A DNA stretch of 38,555 bases from an uncultured Eubacteriales bacterium (lineage in GTDB: Bacteria > Bacillota_I > Bacilli_A > RF39 > UBA660), in contig CAJJKI010000012.1 of assembly GCA_905188025.1 (NCBI GenBank), positions 1 to 38,555 on the forward strand, written 5' to 3'. A program made the position numbers and the translations under genes. The notes below the pieces were generated by a model. It was not told the DNA's origin and did not search any database. It was given only the letters and a program-made list of their open reading frames with translations. Below, one piece after another: positions 23,518 to 32,811 of the stretch; the stretch's first letter is position 1, and each line of letters begins with the position of its first letter.

Positions 23518-23535
23518 ATTATTAGCACCAAAATA

Positions 23536-23565
23536 ATTATACTATAAATGGGGAGAAAAAGTAAA
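23536..23565 (-). promoter_or_regulatory. Promoter of tRNA-Leu
   Basis: TTTACT (23560-23565), an 18-nt spacer and TATAAT (23536-23541) on the minus strand, 18 nt before the tRNA. Confidence 0.75.
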
Positions 23566-23586
23566 GGAAAAGAGATAATTTTAAAG

Positions 23587-23613
23587 AAAAAACTGTTATC
23601 ACGAGGATAACAG
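23587..23613 (-). terminator. Terminator of the PspC-domain gene
   Basis: A perfect 8-bp stem (CTGTTATC/GATAACAG, 5-nt loop) followed by TTTTTT on the minus strand. It is also the first strong terminator past the polysaccharide operon, so it may end that transcript too. Confidence 0.85.
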
Positions 23614-23620
23614 ATAGATT

Positions 23621-23830
23621 TTATCTTACTTCAGACTCTTTAGGCATGCATAATGCACAAATTAGATATGCAAGGATGCCACAGCCATATACTAAAGAGA
23701 AGATAACCCAAATAACTCTTACTAATGTAGGGTCTACATCGAAGTATTCAGCAATGCCGCCACATACTCCGAAGATTTTTGAACCATCTTCGATACGATA
23801 TAATCTTTTTTTCTTTTTATTATTAGCCAT
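23621..23830 (-). CDS. PspC-domain membrane protein
   Basis: This 69-residue protein is a single PspC domain: a basic N-terminus (NKKKKRLYRIEDG), then IFGVCGGIAEYFDVDPTLVRV and one hydrophobic segment. PspC domains belong to phage-shock-type envelope-stress systems, and small single-domain versions are common in Gram-positives. ATG at 23830 is chosen because it has GGTG upstream and because a promoter (23847-23875) lies where a longer reading frame from 23875 would be coded. No pspA is nearby. Confidence 0.9.
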   Translation of the reverse strand: MANNKKKKRLYRIEDGSKIFGVCGGIAEYFDVDPTLVRVIWVIFSLVYGCGILAYLICALCMPKESEVR

Positions 23831-23846
23831 AATTATCACCGATATA

Positions 23847-23875
23847 AGTATAGCATGATTTTTAATTATTATCAA
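23847..23875 (-). promoter_or_regulatory. Promoter of the PspC-domain gene
   Basis: TTGATA (23870-23875), a 17-nt spacer and an extended -10 TGCTATACT (TATACT at 23847-23852) on the minus strand. It overlaps the last codons of the pssE-like gene, giving this gene expression independent of the polysaccharide operon. Confidence 0.78.
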
Positions 23876-24341
23876 TATAATTACTTACTAATTTAATCAT
23901 ATTAGGAGTATTACTTTTATATGTTTTAGGGTTAAATTTTTTTGATGCTGAGAGTACTTTATCTAATTCATCAAAGTTATCTAGTGATAAAATGTAGCCA
24001 CTATTAGACAAATTTTTTATAATTTGAAGTTGATGATCGTTTGTGTGTTCTTTATATTTAGCTAGACGAGCAGCTGCGATTACTTTCTTTTTATTTTTTA
24101 ATCCAGTGATTATAGATCCTACTCCACCATGGGTAATTAGTAGGTCACATTCTTTAATATATTTTTCAAATTCATCGTAAGGAATTAAATCAAGAATTTC
24201 CATATCTTTACTGGAATATTTGGTACAGCCGGCTTGGACAATTACTTTATCTTTAATATTTCCTAAATCTATTTGTTTTTGAATAGCTTCAAGAAGCCTT
24301 ACAAAGCTTTTATCTTGAGTACCTAGAGTTACTAGAATCAT
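23862..24341 (-). CDS. PssE/Alg13-like glycosyltransferase catalytic subunit
   Basis: This 159-residue protein is the UDP-sugar-binding half of a split GT28-type glycosyltransferase. ILVTLGTQDKSFVRLLEAI opens the protein, and LITHGGVGSIITGL is the nucleotide-sugar binding motif. Longer starts exist, but ATG at 24341 overlaps the stop of the partner gene by one base (TAATG) and has a GGTGG ribosome-binding site. It would work with the PssD/Alg14-like protein encoded just upstream, which holds it at the membrane. In Gram-positive capsule clusters such pairs add the second sugar to a lipid-linked precursor. It is the last gene of the polysaccharide operon. Confidence 0.88.
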   Translation of the reverse strand: MILVTLGTQDKSFVRLLEAIQKQIDLGNIKDKVIVQAGCTKYSSKDMEILDLIPYDEFEKYIKECDLLITHGGVGSIITGLKNKKKVIAAARLAKYKEHTNDHQLQIIKNLSNSGYILSLDNFDELDKVLSASKKFNPKTYKSNTPNMIKLVSNYIDNN

Positions 24342-24811
24342 TAATAAATCCACCCCCCATAAACAGCTTTGGGATAAAGTTTTAACATGCTTTCCCACTG
24401 TACAATAAATAAGTTAGCTATTGGATAAATCATTCTTCCTGCTAATGTTTTGGTAGTGCTATTAGCAAATGTTTCAATATAAATTATTTTAGTACCAAAT
24501 AATTTACCAATGTAACAAATTGGCACTGCAGTATGGGTACCGGTAGTTACTATATATTTTGGTCTTATTTTTATGTAGAAAACTAATGATTTGAAACAAT
24601 TATATATGAATTTAAATGGATAAACTAATTTTTTATCTTTGGTTCCATATACTAAGAAGTTTATTTTACCGGGATATTTATTTTTGAGGGAAATGTTTGA
24701 TTTAGTTTTTTCAGTAATGATATGGTAGTTATATTTTTCAAACATAGGACTTAATTGCATAAGTTCATTTAAATGGCCTCCAGTTGAGGCAATAAATAAT
24801 ACTCTTTTCAT
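24341..24811 (-). CDS. PssD/Alg14-like glycosyltransferase anchor subunit
   Basis: This 156-residue protein is the partner of the PssE-like protein. It starts MKRVLFIASTGGHLNELMQL, the STGGH-x-x-E motif of Alg14-type proteins, and later has IVTTGTHTAVP and FVQWE-like (LFIVQWESM) features. A membrane-associated helix near the N-terminal third and the KLFGTKIIYIE stretch fit the family. It recruits the catalytic subunit to the cytoplasmic membrane face. Nine nucleotides separate it from the deacetylase gene. Confidence 0.88.
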   Translation of the reverse strand: MKRVLFIASTGGHLNELMQLSPMFEKYNYHIITEKTKSNISLKNKYPGKINFLVYGTKDKKLVYPFKFIYNCFKSLVFYIKIRPKYIVTTGTHTAVPICYIGKLFGTKIIYIETFANSTTKTLAGRMIYPIANLFIVQWESMLKLYPKAVYGGWIY

Positions 24812-24820
24812 ATTTACTCC

Positions 24821-26125
24821 TTAATTCTTTATTTCATTAAAGTAATTATCTAGATCTTTAATAGTAGTATGTGTCATAATTACAAAACGAGGAATTTTAT
24901 ATTTGTCGCCTTTAACAGTGGCTAATTGATAACCATAAGAAGTAGGAATCTCGCCAATGAAGGCCATGGTAAACCCGGCTTCTTTTAGCAAATTAGTAGA
25001 ATATGTATTATATTCATAAAATGGATAACAGAAAGCGGTAGTACCATTTAAGGCTTCTCTACTAGCAGCTAGATCTTTTAGAATTTCATCTTTTGGCAGG
25101 CACTTAATTTCAGCACCTTGTCCCCCACTACATTTACCACCATTATGAAGATTATGACTATGTGAATGTAGTTCAATGTAATCTGTTTTATAGTATGTTT
25201 TGGGATCAAACCATGATGTTATTAGGAAGATAGTAGCATTCATCTTGTATTCAGTAAGTAAATCAATACCATCTTTAGTTCTAGCACCATCATCAATAGT
25301 AATTAGAACACTTTTAGGCAGCTGAAGTTTACCATCCATATACATTTCTAACTCATTCATAGTAACAGTAAAGATATTTTTTTCTTTGAGATAATCTAGA
25401 TGAGTTTTAAATTGTTTCTTAGAATGGCAGATACCTTCACGGCATCCTGCAGCATCTTCAGCATTATTTTCGTCATAGAAAAAATGATAATTTAAAACTG
25501 CAACACCATTTGAATTAGATTTATCAGTATTATGATGGTTTTCTACTTTTGATACATCATCTTTTTTAATATATAAAAGATTGCTATTATAAATTATACC
25601 ATAACGATCAGTATCTTTAATAATGATAGGAAATTCATATGATTTAGATATTTCATAAAGATAATTGTTATCATTATCATAAAAAGTAGTTGTTTCTTTA
25701 GTAGTAATATTTTGATTATAAGGAATATAATTTTTATAGTGATCACTTATAATGAATTCTTCAGTTGGGGCAACATCTTCATAAGAAACATAATAAGTGT
25801 CTCCTTCAAAAGATAATTCAAAGTATTTAGTTTTTTTAGTTATAGAAACTTCTTCTAATAATAGTTTAACATTATTATTAATTTTTCCGACAACTTCTTC
25901 ATTTTTATTTAATAAGTTAGTTTCTTTAGTAGTAATAACGTAATGTGAATAATGTTTCTTAATATTATTTAAGACTGTTTCTTCTTGGAATTTTTCTTTT
26001 TCTTTTTGATTGTTTATTATTTTGTTATATGAAATGTAGGCTATAATTGCAATAAGAATAACTATTAAAATGATAGAAAATGATTTTTTGAAATGACTAG
26101 TTTTTCTTTTTGTTTTTCTTCTCAT
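24821..26125 (-). CDS. Membrane-anchored polysaccharide deacetylase with two SH3-like repeats
   Basis: This 434-residue protein has an N-terminal membrane anchor (about 15-33), two repeats resembling SH3-like wall-binding modules (about 58-122 and 130-195, each with a TTKET motif) and a C-terminal NodB/CE4 domain (about 205-430). Visible motifs are LNYHFF, TIDDG (276-280; usually TFDDG), HSHSHNLH (320-327) with the metal-binding histidines, and CYPFYEYN (366-373). CE4 enzymes remove acetyl groups from N-acetyl sugars. Four cysteines (C228, C233, C332, C342) lie in loops of the extracellular domain and could form disulfides. It lies inside the polysaccharide operon, so it may modify that polymer or peptidoglycan. 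Confidence 0.88.
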   Translation of the reverse strand: MRRKTKRKTSHFKKSFSIILIVILIAIIAYISYNKIINNQKEKEKFQEETVLNNIKKHYSHYVITTKETNLLNKNEEVVGKINNNVKLLLEEVSITKKTKYFELSFEGDTYYVSYEDVAPTEEFIISDHYKNYIPYNQNITTKETTTFYDNDNNYLYEISKSYEFPIIIKDTDRYGIIYNSNLLYIKKDDVSKVENHHNTDKSNSNGVAVLNYHFFYDENNAEDAAGCREGICHSKKQFKTHLDYLKEKNIFTVTMNELEMYMDGKLQLPKSVLITIDDGARTKDGIDLLTEYKMNATIFLITSWFDPKTYYKTDYIELHSHSHNLHNGGKCSGGQGAEIKCLPKDEILKDLAASREALNGTTAFCYPFYEYNTYSTNLLKEAGFTMAFIGEIPTSYGYQLATVKGDKYKIPRFVIMTHTTIKDLDNYFNEIKN

Positions 26126-26136
26126 AATAATCTCCT

Positions 26137-28695
26137 TTACTTTAGAATATTATACCACTTTTTTACGATATTTTCTTTAGAGAAACATTTTGCTTTTTCT
26201 AAGGCCTTTTTACTCATTTTTTTACGTAAGGTGAAATCATCCATAAGTGATTGTAATCTTTTTACATATAATTCTTCATTTCTTTCTTTTATAACATAAC
26301 CGTTTTGGTCATTGTCAATAATATCATTTACACCACTAGTGGTTTCATAAGCGATACATGGTAAACCATAACTCATAGCTTCAAGTAAGACCATAGGTAA
26401 TCCTTCAGTTAATGAAGCCATTAAGAAGATGCTTGAATTTAATAAGTACTTTTCTAATTTTTCTTTAGGGATATAGCCCTCTAAAGATACATTGTTTTCT
26501 AGATGTAATTCTTTTATTAAAGAAGATAAATTTTTATATTCAGAACCATCTCCTAGAATAGATAGATGCCAATTATGATAGTTAGTTTTAGCAAAGGCTT
26601 TGATAATATCATCATTTTTCTTACCATAATCAAGACGACTCATAGTAATTATTTCTTTTTTTTCTAGGGTACTTTTTTTAGTAGGAATATGTTCTAACAT
26701 GTTAGGCATAAGCACTATTTTAGTATGATGATTATGTTTTAAAAAGCGATGATAATCTTCTTCTAGGGTTTTAGTTAGAGCAAGTAGATAATCAATATTA
26801 TTATATTTATATTTTAGAATGTTAATATATTTTTTGGAATTGTTATGGTAATGATGCTCAGCAGCAATTTTGGTAGTTTCTTTAAAGCCATATCTACTTA
26901 ATAACGTACTGAATTCATAGCGAGTAGATACTAAAAACTTAGAGTTATTATTAATTATCTCATGAATAACTAGAACTTTCTTCTTAATTAAAATATTAAT
27001 GGACTTTAAACCTTCTTTTAGCACTTTAAATAATCTATGGTTCTTAAGGTTTTCAAAAAAGGCTTCTTTATTAGGTTCTCCTTGATATAGATACTTGACT
27101 TTAATGTTATTATTTAGGCGATTTACTTGATTTTTAGTAAGATTATAGAAAGATACTAATTCTACTTCATACTTATCGGATAAAGCATTAGCGGTATTAA
27201 TCGTGGCTGTCTCTATTCCACCATATCCTAAGTGAAGAAGCAAGAATGATACTTTATTTTCTTTTAATGAGGACTTTTTTAACAAATAACGTTTAATCTT
27301 TAACATAGATATTAATATTACTAAGAAGATTGAGAAATTAGTGTAAATATAAGTATAACCTGCATAAATGCTAATGCAGAAAAATACTCCTAAGCCCATA
27401 TATAACATATATGTTTCAAGATCTATTAACTTAAGATGCTCTAAGATAAAGATGGTTGATTTTATAAATTCTTTTAATGGGATAATTAAGAAGAGAATTA
27501 AACCTAAGATACCAAATGAGTAAAGGGCCATAAAGAAATCACTTTCTAAGGCAAGAGATGTATCTTGATTTAGAAAGCCAAGTCCAAATATTTTATATTC
27601 AACGCTAGATATTTTGTATTTTTTATTAGCATAATAGATTTGCTTAAAGCGCATATTTGATGGATGAAGTTTATTTTCTTTAAATAATGTTTGTAAATAT
27701 TCACTAGCTTCTTTATTCCATTTTTGATATTCAATTAATCTATTAATATTTCTATTAGGATACATTTCTTTTAATTCTTCATTAGACAAAATACTATTTG
27801 AACCAGATTCGTTATTTAGATTATAATCATCAATACTAGTTTGTGCATTATTTCTATTGATATCTGTATTATATTTTACTGGAGTATACTTATAAGTAGT
27901 AAGCATAGCAATAATTATTATAGATATTAGAGCTAAATTAAAGTAATTGGATTTGTGGTCTTTATTGAATATTTTTACAAAGGCAGATACTAATAAATAC
28001 AATATGCATACTATTAGAAAGATAAAATAAGGAACTTTGGTTCCAATTAAGCTTACTCCTACTATGAAAAGGATCATTATAATAATACGGTAATACCATT
28101 TTCTTTTAGGGGATAAAACAATATAGATTAGTGATGGAAAAATGATAGAAAAAGCGTGTCCTAAAATTTGTCCTGAATCGAACCAGCCTTTGTATCCTAA
28201 TTTATTGGCATCAGCATATTCATATGTTAAGGAAGAGGTTCCTGATAGGATTGATATTAATAATAAGCCAAAATATAGACAGAATGTTGTAAGAACAGTC
28301 TTTTTTAATTTACGTAATAATTCTTCTTTATCAGGATAATCTTTAAAGATAGCATCAGTTATTATAAATAAGGCTATCATATAAGCAATATTTATTAAAA
28401 ATCTTAATTCGTGTAGAATAACACTAGTATCTATTAATAATTTATATAAAAGATAGGAATGCCCAGCAGTTAGGATGGCAAATAAACTAATATAAATTAA
28501 CCACGATTTTTTATTATTACATTTTGTAAATAAAAGATAAGCTCCGAGAGTAAAAACAAATATCGGTTTTAGATATGTTGAAATACCAAAAGGAATAATA
28601 TCTCTTATTGATAGATATGATAGTATATCTAAAAATGGTTGAAGAAGAATATATATTAGGAATATTTTTAGTAGTTTATCTTCTTTTTTTTGCAT
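26137..28695 (-). CDS. O-antigen ligase/polymerase-like membrane protein fused to a GT4 glycosyltransferase
   Basis: This protein of about 852 residues has two parts. Residues 10 to about 470 carry many membrane segments with a large extracellular loop (about 271-385), the layout of Wzy polymerases and O-antigen ligases. Residues 484-855 are a GT4 glycosyltransferase: LGYGGIETATINTANAL at the start and EGLPMVLLEAMSYGLPCIAY near the end, with the usual E-x7-E-type donor site. No stop or frameshift separates them. One chain would therefore both extend the repeat unit in the cytoplasm and polymerise or transfer it outside. The GTG at 28704 is less likely than ATG at 28695, which has AAGGTG 7 nt upstream. 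Confidence 0.85.
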   Translation of the reverse strand: MQKKEDKLLKIFLIYILLQPFLDILSYLSIRDIIPFGISTYLKPIFVFTLGAYLLFTKCNNKKSWLIYISLFAILTAGHSYLLYKLLIDTSVILHELRFLINIAYMIALFIITDAIFKDYPDKEELLRKLKKTVLTTFCLYFGLLLISILSGTSSLTYEYADANKLGYKGWFDSGQILGHAFSIIFPSLIYIVLSPKRKWYYRIIIMILFIVGVSLIGTKVPYFIFLIVCILYLLVSAFVKIFNKDHKSNYFNLALISIIIIAMLTTYKYTPVKYNTDINRNNAQTSIDDYNLNNESGSNSILSNEELKEMYPNRNINRLIEYQKWNKEASEYLQTLFKENKLHPSNMRFKQIYYANKKYKISSVEYKIFGLGFLNQDTSLALESDFFMALYSFGILGLILFLIIPLKEFIKSTIFILEHLKLIDLETYMLYMGLGVFFCISIYAGYTYIYTNFSIFLVILISMLKIKRYLLKKSSLKENKVSFLLLHLGYGGIETATINTANALSDKYEVELVSFYNLTKNQVNRLNNNIKVKYLYQGEPNKEAFFENLKNHRLFKVLKEGLKSINILIKKKVLVIHEIINNNSKFLVSTRYEFSTLLSRYGFKETTKIAAEHHYHNNSKKYINILKYKYNNIDYLLALTKTLEEDYHRFLKHNHHTKIVLMPNMLEHIPTKKSTLEKKEIITMSRLDYGKKNDDIIKAFAKTNYHNWHLSILGDGSEYKNLSSLIKELHLENNVSLEGYIPKEKLEKYLLNSSIFLMASLTEGLPMVLLEAMSYGLPCIAYETTSGVNDIIDNDQNGYVIKERNEELYVKRLQSLMDDFTLRKKMSKKALEKAKCFSKENIVKKWYNILK

Positions 28696-28707
28696 AATAA
28701 TCACCTT

Positions 28708-29784
28708 CTATAAGTCTAATAATTTCATAGTTTTTTCTTTTATCAAATCATTATCTCCGTGATATGATTTAATATTTTCTTCTAGATATTTATATTTTTC
28801 TTTATTTTTTATGACATCTTCCATGGCATATTTGATAGCTTCATCATTGTTAGGAATAATGAGGCCATATTTACCATCCAAAAGGATTTCTCTTGGGCCT
28901 ACAACATCAGTAGTAATTACTTTTGTATGTAAGAATAAAGCTTCTTTTATTACAATGCCATATCCTTCCATATAACTCGATAAAACAAAATAATCGGCAT
29001 TTTTAATATATGGATAAGGATTTTCTTGTAATCCTAAAGTTTTTACAACGTCAGATACTTGTTTTTCTTCAATTAAAGATTTAATTTTATCATAATTTGG
29101 ACCATCTCCGACTAGTTGAATTTGAAATTTATAACCTTTCTCTTTTAGATATACAGCGGCATTAACTAGACGGTCTTGACGTTTTTGATCACGCATTTTA
29201 GCAACGTTTACAAAGGTAAAAACTTTATTTTTTACAGAAAATGCTGTAGATTTTTTTATAATGGTAGCTTCATCGATAAAATTATAGATAACTTCTACTT
29301 TATTAGGAGCTATTTGATATTTAGAGATAAATTTTGCTTTGGCTTCATTTGAAACACAGATTACTTTATCTACGTTACTATAGGTATTCTCAGTTTCTTT
29401 ATCACTAATACCAATATTAAATTTAGTAACATCGTTGTGTATCCAAGCATACTTTTTAATATTTTTTTTGATATCACTTACCCATGTGCCACAGCGGCCT
29501 TCCATATATCCAAAGGCATAACCATAGTCTTTTTTATTAGCGATTTTGTTTATTACTATTTTTCTTATGAAAGGAATATATCTAAATAAGACATAAGTAA
29601 AGAGATTCTTTTTTATTTGATAAATATTTACATTATCAGGAATGCTATTTAATAAGATGCCTTTTTTCTCTAAAAGATATAAATCTATTTCACACTTATC
29701 GTGTAAGTAATTCAAGGTATCGGATAGGGCTTTTTCAGCACCACCCATTTCCATAGTATAACCAAATATGAGTAATTTTTTCAT
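28708..29784 (-). CDS. GT4 family glycosyltransferase
   Basis: This 358-residue cytoplasmic GT-B transferase starts KLLIFGYTMEMGGAEKALS (the acceptor-side glycine motif) and ends with YMEGYGIVIKEALFL, the EG-x-G-x7-E donor-binding motif. KMRDQKRQDRL is the usual phosphate-contacting region. The sugar is unknown. It sits 3 nt after glf and 12 nt before the fusion protein start, inside the operon. Confidence 0.9.
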   Translation of the reverse strand: MKKLLIFGYTMEMGGAEKALSDTLNYLHDKCEIDLYLLEKKGILLNSIPDNVNIYQIKKNLFTYVLFRYIPFIRKIVINKIANKKDYGYAFGYMEGRCGTWVSDIKKNIKKYAWIHNDVTKFNIGISDKETENTYSNVDKVICVSNEAKAKFISKYQIAPNKVEVIYNFIDEATIIKKSTAFSVKNKVFTFVNVAKMRDQKRQDRLVNAAVYLKEKGYKFQIQLVGDGPNYDKIKSLIEEKQVSDVVKTLGLQENPYPYIKNADYFVLSSYMEGYGIVIKEALFLHTKVITTDVVGPREILLDGKYGLIIPNNDEAIKYAMEDVIKNKEKYKYLEENIKSYHGDNDLIKEKTMKLLDL

Positions 29785-29787
29785 GGG

Positions 29788-30897
29788 TTACCTACTTTCT
29801 TCTGATGCTACTAAGTCAAGAGCTGAAGCAATTACTTTATCCATATCATAATATTTATATTGTCCTAGACGTCCTCCAAATACGACGTTTTCTTCCTTTT
29901 TAGCTAACTCTTGATACTTTTCATATAAAGAATTATTCTTATCATCATTTACTGGATAGTAAGCTTCATCATTAGGGGTCCATGTACTAGGATATTCTTT
30001 AGTAATAATAGTACCTTTACAATCATTAAATTCAAAATGTTTATGTTCAATAATTCTTGTATATGGAACTTCTTTACCAGTATAATTAATAACAGCATTT
30101 CCTTGATAATTATCGATATCTTCATAAATTTCATTTTCAAACTTTAAGGTGCGATATTCAAGATGGCCAAGTGAATAACTAAAGTATTTATCAATCATAC
30201 CAGTATAAATAATACGATTAGCCATATTTTTATATTTATCTTTTTCTTTTAAGAAATCTGTATTTAGAATTATATCTGAACCTTCTAACATTTTATCGAT
30301 TATTTGATTATAACCATTTACAGGTATTCCTTGATAAGGATCGTTAAAATAGTTATTATTGAATGTATATCTTACAGGTAATCTTTTGATAATGAAGGAA
30401 GGTAATTGTTTGCAATCTTTTCCCCATTGTTTTTCAGTATATTCTTTTACTAGTTTTTCATAGATAGTTCTTCCTACTAATGAGATAGCTTGTTCTTCTA
30501 GATTACTTGGAGTTTTACCATTTAATTCATTAACTTCTTCCATAATCTTTTTCTTAGCATCTTCTGGAGTTATTACATCAGGCCATATTTTAGTGAAGGT
30601 ATTCATGTTAAATGGTAAATTATATAATTCGTTACGATAGTTAGCTATTGGTGAATTTACGTAATTATTAAATTCTGTAAAATTATTTAGATACTCCCAG
30701 ATAGCTTTATTACTTGTATGGAATATATGAGCACCATATTTGTGAACGTTAATATTATTTATTTTTTCACAATAGATATTTCCACCAGTATGAGGTCTTT
30801 TTTCTATTACAAGGCATTTCTTACCTCTTTTAGTCATTTCATAAGCAAATGTCCCCCCAAATAAGCCAGCTCCAACGATTAAATAATCATATTTCAT
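29788..30897 (-). CDS. glf: UDP-galactopyranose mutase
   Basis: This 369-residue flavoenzyme interconverts UDP-galactopyranose and UDP-galactofuranose. The FAD-binding motif GAGLFGG starts at residue 9, followed by LVIEKRPHTGGNIY. YGAHIFHTSN, NLPFNMNTF, EKQWGKD and the end motif GGRLGQYKYYDMD are all family markers. Its presence shows that the surface polymer contains galactofuranose. It is translationally coupled (1-nt overlap) to the galactofuranosyltransferase-like gene upstream. Confidence 0.95.
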   Translation of the reverse strand: MKYDYLIVGAGLFGGTFAYEMTKRGKKCLVIEKRPHTGGNIYCEKINNINVHKYGAHIFHTSNKAIWEYLNNFTEFNNYVNSPIANYRNELYNLPFNMNTFTKIWPDVITPEDAKKKIMEEVNELNGKTPSNLEEQAISLVGRTIYEKLVKEYTEKQWGKDCKQLPSFIIKRLPVRYTFNNNYFNDPYQGIPVNGYNQIIDKMLEGSDIILNTDFLKEKDKYKNMANRIIYTGMIDKYFSYSLGHLEYRTLKFENEIYEDIDNYQGNAVINYTGKEVPYTRIIEHKHFEFNDCKGTIITKEYPSTWTPNDEAYYPVNDDKNNSLYEKYQELAKKEENVVFGGRLGQYKYYDMDKVIASALDLVASEESR

Positions 30898-31940
30898 TAT
30901 ATTTCACCCATATCCTTTAAAACTTTATTAAATACTTTTTTAGTATATTCACCTGCTACTACTCTACTTTGAATTTTTTTAACATTTTTCTTTAATTCTT
31001 CTAAATTAGAGAAGTCTAGATTGTTAATATCTTCAAGGACTTTTATAGTATATCCTAAATTATTCTTTTTAACAAATTCACTAATAGCAGATTTTTCCCA
31101 AACGATAACTGGAAGTCCTGAAGCCATGTAGCAAGATAGTTTGTGAGGGTTATTATATTTAGTATAGTTTTTCATTTGATAGTTCTCATCACTAGTATCT
31201 TTTGCACCGTCCCAAATTAAACCAACGTCACCTTCTAATTTAGCAGGTAATACTGCAGCAGGATATTTGCCATGATAAGTTATTTTAGGAGATAAATTCT
31301 TATCTATACCTACTCCATATAAAGATAAGTGCCATTTCATTTTATTATCTTGTAACTGATGAATGAAGGGGCTTTTTTCTTTAGCTAGATTTCCAGCATA
31401 TACTACTTTAATAGATTTATCATGCTTCTTAGATGTTTTGTCTTCTTTTAACTCATCACATAGATAATCAAATAATTCTAAGGTATAAGTTTTTGATTTT
31501 AGGCCATCTGATACTAGTTTTTCTTGCATTTTCTTATTATGTACAATTACGTATTTTACTTTATTTAATCTTGATAATTCTATATCATATAATTCTTTAT
31601 CTTGAAAACGTAGACCATTTACATCATGAATTAAAATAACTGTTTTTGATTTGTCTAAGAAATTCATATTGAATAAAAAGATAGAATTTAAAATTTTAGA
31701 TATTTCTGGTAAGGGAAATTGTAAGATGACAACTTCTTTTCTTAAACGAGATTTTAAGAATTGATAACCATAATTTAATCTTTTAGTTACTTTTAATATT
31801 GGATTTTTAGTAGGAACTTCATCAAAAAATGTTGTTCTTACAGGATACTCTTTTTTAAGTATTTCTATTATGTCGCTTGGGGCTTTTTGACCAGCATGGA
31901 AGTTAGGAGTTGTTTTAGTTGTTATTATATTTATTTTCAT
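30897..31940 (-). CDS. Probable galactofuranosyltransferase
   Basis: This 347-residue protein resembles the WbbI-type beta-1,6-galactofuranosyltransferases. Markers are VVILQFPLP, VYAGNLAKEKSPF, VGLIWDGA and the donor-site stretch NNPHKLSCYMASGLPVIVW. It should add a galactofuranose from UDP-Galf to the growing lipid-linked glycan. The direct overlap with glf, which makes the donor, supports this. The exact linkage cannot be read from sequence. Confidence 0.8.
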   Translation of the reverse strand: MKINIITTKTTPNFHAGQKAPSDIIEILKKEYPVRTTFFDEVPTKNPILKVTKRLNYGYQFLKSRLRKEVVILQFPLPEISKILNSIFLFNMNFLDKSKTVILIHDVNGLRFQDKELYDIELSRLNKVKYVIVHNKKMQEKLVSDGLKSKTYTLELFDYLCDELKEDKTSKKHDKSIKVVYAGNLAKEKSPFIHQLQDNKMKWHLSLYGVGIDKNLSPKITYHGKYPAAVLPAKLEGDVGLIWDGAKDTSDENYQMKNYTKYNNPHKLSCYMASGLPVIVWEKSAISEFVKKNNLGYTIKVLEDINNLDFSNLEELKKNVKKIQSRVVAGEYTKKVFNKVLKDMGEI

Positions 31941-31946
31941 ATTTAC

Positions 31947-32807
31947 CTACTTTCTTATAATACTTACTAATAGTGTTGGAAGATACATTAAAATGATTAA
32001 TACTTTAGCGGGATGTTCTTTTAGAATGTTTTTAAAAGACACTTTACCATAGATACTATAAAGTAAATAACCATAAATATTATAGATGCTCTTTTCTTTA
32101 GAATATAACTCTTTATAATATAGACGATTTCCTAAAGGATTTCTTTTTACAAGAGAAAAATAATTATTTGAGTATCCTTCAGTTAAATATTCTTTATGAG
32201 CAGCAATAATATTTCTACATAAAAACTTATATTTATTGGAAATGCGATTAAAGATTAGAGCTTCAGGAATAAACTTTTCTCCAGGTATTAATGGGAAATA
32301 GTATTCTTTAGCTACTTCTGTTTTTAAAATGATTAGTTTATCGCCAGTAATTTTATGGCGATGATAGAGATTAAAATAATTTTCATACATTTTATCTTGA
32401 GGAAACTCAGTACCAATTATTTTATCTTTATTAGTGATATAACTTTGAAGATAGATAACTCCTCCGATATCCTTTTTAGAAGATATTTTCTTAAAGTCAT
32501 CAGCAATCGTTTTTAAAATATTTTCTTTTAGGCAATCATCGGAGTCAATACAAAGAAAGATATCTCCTTTAGTTTCTTCTAATCCCTTATTATATGCTGA
32601 TTGTTTACCACCATTTTCTTTATATACATAATTAATCTTAATTTTATTTTCTTTTTTTAAGCTAGCGATATATTTTTTGGTATTATCAGAACTTCCGTCA
32701 TCGACGATTAGCCATTCAAAGTCATTATAATTTTGTTTTAATAAAGAATTATATAATATTTTTAATTCTTTTTCCCTATTATATGAAGGGGTAAAAATAG
32801 TTATCAT
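31947..32807 (-). CDS. GT2 family glycosyltransferase (first of two)
   Basis: This 286-residue GT-A transferase has ITIFTPSYNREKELKIL at the start, DDGSSDNT (36-43), the metal-binding IDSDD (87-91) and KENGGKQSAYNKGL between them. The C-terminal end is hydrophobic (about 265-284) and may lie on the membrane. It differs clearly from the next GT2 gene, so it is not a recent duplicate. Donor and acceptor are unknown. Confidence 0.9.
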   Translation of the reverse strand: MITIFTPSYNREKELKILYNSLLKQNYNDFEWLIVDDGSSDNTKKYIASLKKENKIKINYVYKENGGKQSAYNKGLEETKGDIFLCIDSDDCLKENILKTIADDFKKISSKKDIGGVIYLQSYITNKDKIIGTEFPQDKMYENYFNLYHRHKITGDKLIILKTEVAKEYYFPLIPGEKFIPEALIFNRISNKYKFLCRNIIAAHKEYLTEGYSNNYFSLVKRNPLGNRLYYKELYSKEKSIYNIYGYLLYSIYGKVSFKNILKEHPAKVLIILMYLPTLLVSIIRK

Positions 32808-32811
32808 TTTA

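Noticed and set aside
23831..23875. A longer PspC-domain protein starting at 23875
   Set aside because: The extra residues lie over a clear promoter and lack a ribosome-binding site; the ATG at 23830 has both spacing and family agreement.
24342..24398. A longer PssE-like protein starting at 24398
   Set aside because: The extra 19 residues do not fit the family, which starts at the MILVTLGTQ strand, and the TAATG overlap at 24341 marks the true start.
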